Positions 6,047-7,890 of a stretch of 7,890 nt of DNA are shown here, in pieces. Each line of letters opens with the position of its first letter. Position 1 is the first letter of the stretch. A model generated the notes under the pieces. That model made no database searches. It was given only the letters and a program-made list of their open reading frames with translations, and was not told the origin of the DNA. A program made the translations under genes and the position numbers. This stretch comes from Gemmatimonadota bacterium (GTDB taxonomy: Bacteria; Gemmatimonadota; Gemmatimonadetes; Gemmatimonadales; GWC2-71-9). The stretch is taken from assembly GCA_003221075.1 (NCBI GenBank), contig QHUF01000007.1:3163-11052 (forward strand), given 5' to 3'.

Positions 6047-7470
6047 CAGATCGCCTCCGGCTGGGGCTCGAAGGCCGTTTCCGCGGGCACCGTCACAGAC
6101 TCGCTCAAGATCACCACCGTCGAAGGTTCCGGGGTGTTGGGGTAGCCCTGCACACCCATCTCCGGCACGTCGAGACCGAGCTCCTCAACTTCAGGCGAAA
6201 CGCGATGGCCGCCGACCACGAGGCCGGTGACCTTGTAGGCGCCGTACGCCATGGCGCCGACGGCCACGAAATTGGCCACGCCGCCCACCAGCTGGGCGAG
6301 GAGCTGCGACGCGTCGCCGTAGAACAATCCGCGCACCGCGCCGTCGACGCCGTTCCAGCCGGCCCCATACGTGCCGTCCGCCAAGAGGCCGACCGACAGA
6401 ATCCCCCACAGGCCGCACACCCCGTGTACCGAGATGGCGCCAACGGGATCGTCGATCTTCAGCGACCGCTCGATAAGAAGCACCGCCGCGCACACCAGCA
6501 CTCCCGCCACGCCGCCGATCAAGACGGCGGATGGGGCCGTGACGAAGGCGCACGGCGCCGTGATCGCGACCAGTCCGGCGAGGGTCCCGTTCGCCAGCAT
6601 CGAAGGATCGGGCTTGCCGTACTTGCGCCACACGTAGAGCATCGCCGTGACCCCGCCCGCCGCCCCAGCCAGCATCGTGTTCGTTGCGATGACCCCGATG
6701 CGCAGGTCAGAGCCCGCCAGCGTCGAGCCGGCGTTGAACCCGAACCACCCGAAGGCGAGGATGAACGTGCCGACCAACGCCATCGGGATGTTGTGGCCCG
6801 GGATGGCGTTCACGGTCCCGTTGGAGTTGAATTTCCCCCGCCGCGGGCCCAGCAGCAGCGCAGTGACGAAGGCCATGACACCGCCCGTCATGTGCACCAC
6901 AGACGATCCCGCAAAGTCGACGTGGCCGTGGCCCAGCCCGAGGTTCTTGCCGAGCATGGCGAGCCAGCCGCCGCCCCACGTCCAATTCGCGTAGATCGGA
7001 TAAATGAAGGCGCCGACGAACACGCTGAACACGGCGAACGCAACGAACCTCCACCGCTCGGCCAGCGCTCCTGTCGGGATCGTGGCCGCCGTGTCCATGA
7101 ACACCATCTGGAACAGGAAGTAGGCGAAGACCGGCGCGGTGTAGGCGACGCCGGTGAGGAAGAACCCGGTTCCTCCGAACAGGCCCCACGTCTTCCCACC
7201 GATCGTCACCGAGACTTCATGCGACAGCTGATCGTAGCCGCCCAGCGTACCGAGCGGTCCCACGCCGCCCGCCTGCAGTGCGAAGCCCACCGCCCAGTAG
7301 GCCAACATCGCGATGCCGTACACCATGAAGTTCATCGTCATGGTGTGCGCGGCATTCTTCGCGCGTGTGAAGCCGGTCTCGACCAGCGCGAAGCCGGCCT
7401 GCATGAACATCACCAGAAAACCGGCGACCAGCGTCCAGACGAAGTTGATGGCAACGGTGTTGGCGTCCAT
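6046..7470 (-). CDS. amtB: Ammonium transporter, Amt/MEP family
   Basis: This 474-residue inner-membrane protein conducts ammonium into the cytoplasm. Eleven hydrophobic segments are apparent, starting with ANTVAINFVWTLVAGFLVMF. Family residues are present: twin pore histidines His193 (SSVVHMTGG) and His349 (ISVHGVCGLWG), candidate Phe gate residues Phe120 (LFQMVFMDTA) and Phe245 (GWFGFNAGS), and GALAERWRF. The regulatory C-terminal helix is conserved (GHRVSPEVEELGLDVPEMG, about 421-439), as needed for gating by P-II proteins. A nonconserved tail of about 30 residues rich in Pro/Glu/Thr follows. ATG 7470 is chosen for its GAGGGGG ribosome site at 7479-7473; an upstream GTG at 7533 would add 21 non-family residues. 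It follows glnA by 181 bp and overlaps the porin gene. No signal peptide like that of E. coli AmtB is seen. Confidence 0.96.
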   Translation of the reverse strand: MDANTVAINFVWTLVAGFLVMFMQAGFALVETGFTRAKNAAHTMTMNFMVYGIAMLAYWAVGFALQAGGVGPLGTLGGYDQLSHEVSVTIGGKTWGLFGGTGFFLTGVAYTAPVFAYFLFQMVFMDTAATIPTGALAERWRFVAFAVFSVFVGAFIYPIYANWTWGGGWLAMLGKNLGLGHGHVDFAGSSVVHMTGGVMAFVTALLLGPRRGKFNSNGTVNAIPGHNIPMALVGTFILAFGWFGFNAGSTLAGSDLRIGVIATNTMLAGAAGGVTAMLYVWRKYGKPDPSMLANGTLAGLVAITAPCAFVTAPSAVLIGGVAGVLVCAAVLLIERSLKIDDPVGAISVHGVCGLWGILSVGLLADGTYGAGWNGVDGAVRGLFYGDASQLLAQLVGGVANFVAVGAMAYGAYKVTGLVVGGHRVSPEVEELGLDVPEMGVQGYPNTPEPSTVVILSESVTVPAETAFEPQPEAI

Positions 7471-7504
7471 GTCCCCCTCGGGCGTTCTTGGTGTCAGTAG
7501 ATTT

Positions 7505-7540
7505 GTGCATGATATGCACGTTTCTGTGTACACTGTGCAT
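7505..7540. promoter_or_regulatory. TGCA-type inverted repeats in the amtB leader (promoter-distal cluster)
   Basis: GTGCAT-GAT-ATGCAC (7505-7519) is a perfect 15-bp inverted repeat. It is followed by the perfect palindrome GTGTACAC (7526-7533) and another GTGCAT (7535-7540). The ATGCAC at 7514-7519 and the last GTGCAT form a second inverted pair, with start points 21 bp apart, two helical turns. The cluster lies 36-70 bp before the amtB start codon, in the region expected to be transcribed. It could be protein-binding sites or an RNA hairpin; no known regulator is assigned. Confidence 0.55.
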
Positions 7541-7558
7541 CACTCAAGCACGGCGACA

Positions 7559-7572
7559 GCATATGCGTACGC
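7559..7572. promoter_or_regulatory. Two overlapping perfect 8-bp palindromes in the amtB leader
   Basis: GCATATGC (7559-7566) and GCGTACGC (7565-7572) overlap by two bases. They sit between the two TGCA clusters and add to the unusual symmetry of this gap. On their own they could be chance, so their regulatory role is unproven. Confidence 0.3.
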
Positions 7573-7574
7573 CG

Positions 7575-7597
7575 ATTCATGCACTACTTGCACGAAT
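7575..7597. promoter_or_regulatory. TGCA-type inverted repeat centred on the predicted amtB transcription start
   Basis: ATTCATGCA-CTACT-TGCACGAAT has 8 of 9 arm positions paired. Its TGCA-N5-TGCA core (7580-7592) has the same geometry as the core at 7506-7518, and the cores are 74 bp apart, about seven helical turns. The centre, 7586, lies within two bases of the start predicted from the sigma-54-type element. That is a classical repressor position. Canonical NtrC sites have a wider TGCAC-N7-GTGCA arrangement, so a different regulator is more likely. Confidence 0.5.
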
Positions 7598-7598
7598 A

Positions 7599-7614
7599 TG
7601 CAGACACCGTGCCA
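7599..7614 (-). promoter_or_regulatory. Candidate sigma-54 (RpoN) -24/-12 promoter for amtB
   Basis: The minus strand reads TGGCACGGTGTCTGCA. It keeps the invariant GG-N10-GC spacing and matches the TGGCAC-N5-TTGCA consensus except for C in place of the first T of the -12 element. The start of transcription would fall near 7588, giving a leader of about 118 nt to the amtB ATG. Sigma-54 control of amtB is common in bacteria with an NtrC system. Whether this organism has rpoN is not known from the window. Confidence 0.58.
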
Positions 7615-7616
7615 TT

Positions 7617-7644
7617 GGGGGAAGAGGGGGGAGCTGAGGGGGGG
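7617..7644 (-). other. C-rich stretch after glnA: possible Rho loading site; G-quadruplex-prone on the + strand
   Basis: On the + strand there are three long G-runs: 5 (7617-7621), 6 (7626-7631) and 7 (7638-7644). The glnA transcript would therefore carry a C-rich, G-poor, unstructured tail directly after its stop codon at 7652-7654. Such tails can load Rho, which would end glnA transcription just before the amtB promoter. The G-rich strand could instead fold as a quadruplex, since the 7-base run can supply two GGG tracts. There is no hairpin plus U-run terminator here. Confidence 0.35.
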
Positions 7645-7651
7645 ACGACGT

Positions 7652-7890
7652 TCAATACTGGGCCAGGTAGCGCTCGACCTCCCACTCGCTCACGCGGCCG
7701 ATGTACTCCTGCCATTCCTCCCGCTTGGCCTCCACGAACCGCTCGTAGATATGTGACCCCAGGGCGTCACGGACCACGTCGTCCTTGTCGAGCATGTCCA
7801 ACGCCTCGTGGAGGTCACGCGGCAGCTCGTCGATCCGGTACTTGCGCCGCTCGCGGAAGCTCATCGCGAAGATGTTCTTGTTCACCGGAT
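7652..7890 (-). CDS. glnA: Glutamine synthetase type I, C-terminal fragment
   Basis: Only the last 78 codons are in the window; the gene continues past the right edge. The enzyme makes glutamine from glutamate, ammonia and ATP. The fragment starts PVNKNIFAMS, continues IDELPRDLHEALDMLDKD, DALGSHIYERFVEAKREEW, and ends VSEWEVERYLAQY. This is the standard C-terminal helix set of type I glutamine synthetase, closest in style to the Bacillus/archaeal alpha type that ends WEREQY. At the position of the E. coli adenylylated tyrosine (NLYDL), this protein has Phe in NIFAM, at 7870-7868. GlnE-type adenylylation is therefore not expected, and control must be by feedback, inhibitor proteins or transcription. 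The active-site residues lie outside the window. It is upstream of amtB on the same strand, a functional pairing for ammonium assimilation. Confidence 0.95.
   Translation of the reverse strand, partial: PVNKNIFAMSFRERRKYRIDELPRDLHEALDMLDKDDVVRDALGSHIYERFVEAKREEWQEYIGRVSEWEVERYLAQY

Noticed and set aside
6004..7500. Long open frame on the + strand opposite amtB (about 498 codons)
   Set aside because: It is the antisense shadow of amtB in high-GC DNA. Its product is His/Arg-rich with no recognisable fold, whereas the minus strand encodes a clear Amt protein.
7471..7533. Upstream GTG start for AmtB adding 21 residues
   Set aside because: The added residues do not look like Amt sequence, the start lies within the palindrome cluster, and ATG 7470 has a proper ribosome site.
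7471..7588. Glutamine riboswitch in the amtB leader
   Set aside because: The conserved glnA-type riboswitch core could not be found; only simple palindromes are present.
7505..7597. Classical NtrC binding sites
   Set aside because: The half-sites resemble TGCAC but the TGCA-N5-TGCA spacing is four bases shorter than the NtrC consensus, so the sites are described as a distinct motif.

Overview
The window looks like a chromosomal segment of a high-GC, Gram-negative-type (two-membrane) bacterium. Several genes encode signal-peptide proteins and outer-membrane beta-barrels. Gene style (ECF sigma with a small zinc anti-sigma, Bacillus-like glutamine synthetase C-terminus, BBP2-type porin, GATGGGCG octamer repeats) suggests Gemmatimonadota or a neighbouring soil phylum. 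That placement is inference from protein character, not a marker gene.

Left part (1-2795). A minus-strand DUF417 membrane protein runs off the left edge. It is divergent from a plus-strand pair: an ECF sigma factor and a small soluble zinc-binding anti-sigma factor. Next comes a broken HAD phosphatase gene, with its cap-coding part deleted and its two halves in different frames. A MarR-type repressor (minus) and a VOC/glyoxalase-like protein (plus) are divergent around a 41-bp gap that is almost entirely an inverted-repeat operator. The VOC gene converges with, and overlaps by 35 bp, a small three-helix PQ-loop/SemiSWEET-like membrane protein gene on the minus strand.

Right part (2562-7890). 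This is one long minus-strand run. In transcription order it holds the end of glnA (type I glutamine synthetase), a 181-bp regulatory gap, amtB (ammonium transporter), a BBP2-type outer-membrane porin, a small putative lipoprotein, an Omp85-like protein with a single POTRA, and the small membrane protein. amtB/porin and lipoprotein/Omp85 each overlap as TGATG, which suggests translational coupling. The first three known functions fit nitrogen assimilation: ammonium entry across the outer membrane (porin), across the inner membrane (AmtB), and fixation into glutamine (GlnA). No glnK/glnB is seen beside amtB.

The most interesting non-coding signals are two. First, the glnA-amtB gap has a good sigma-54-type -24/-12 match followed by a dense cluster of TGCA-based inverted repeats, one centred on the predicted transcription start. 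The spacing does not fit the NtrC consensus. Second, two inverted arrays of a GATGGGCG octamer lie inside the 5' end of the Omp85-like gene. One contains its start codon; both have a unit length not divisible by three, which makes this a candidate phase-variable or hairpin-controlled locus. No tRNA, rRNA, CRISPR or transposase was seen.
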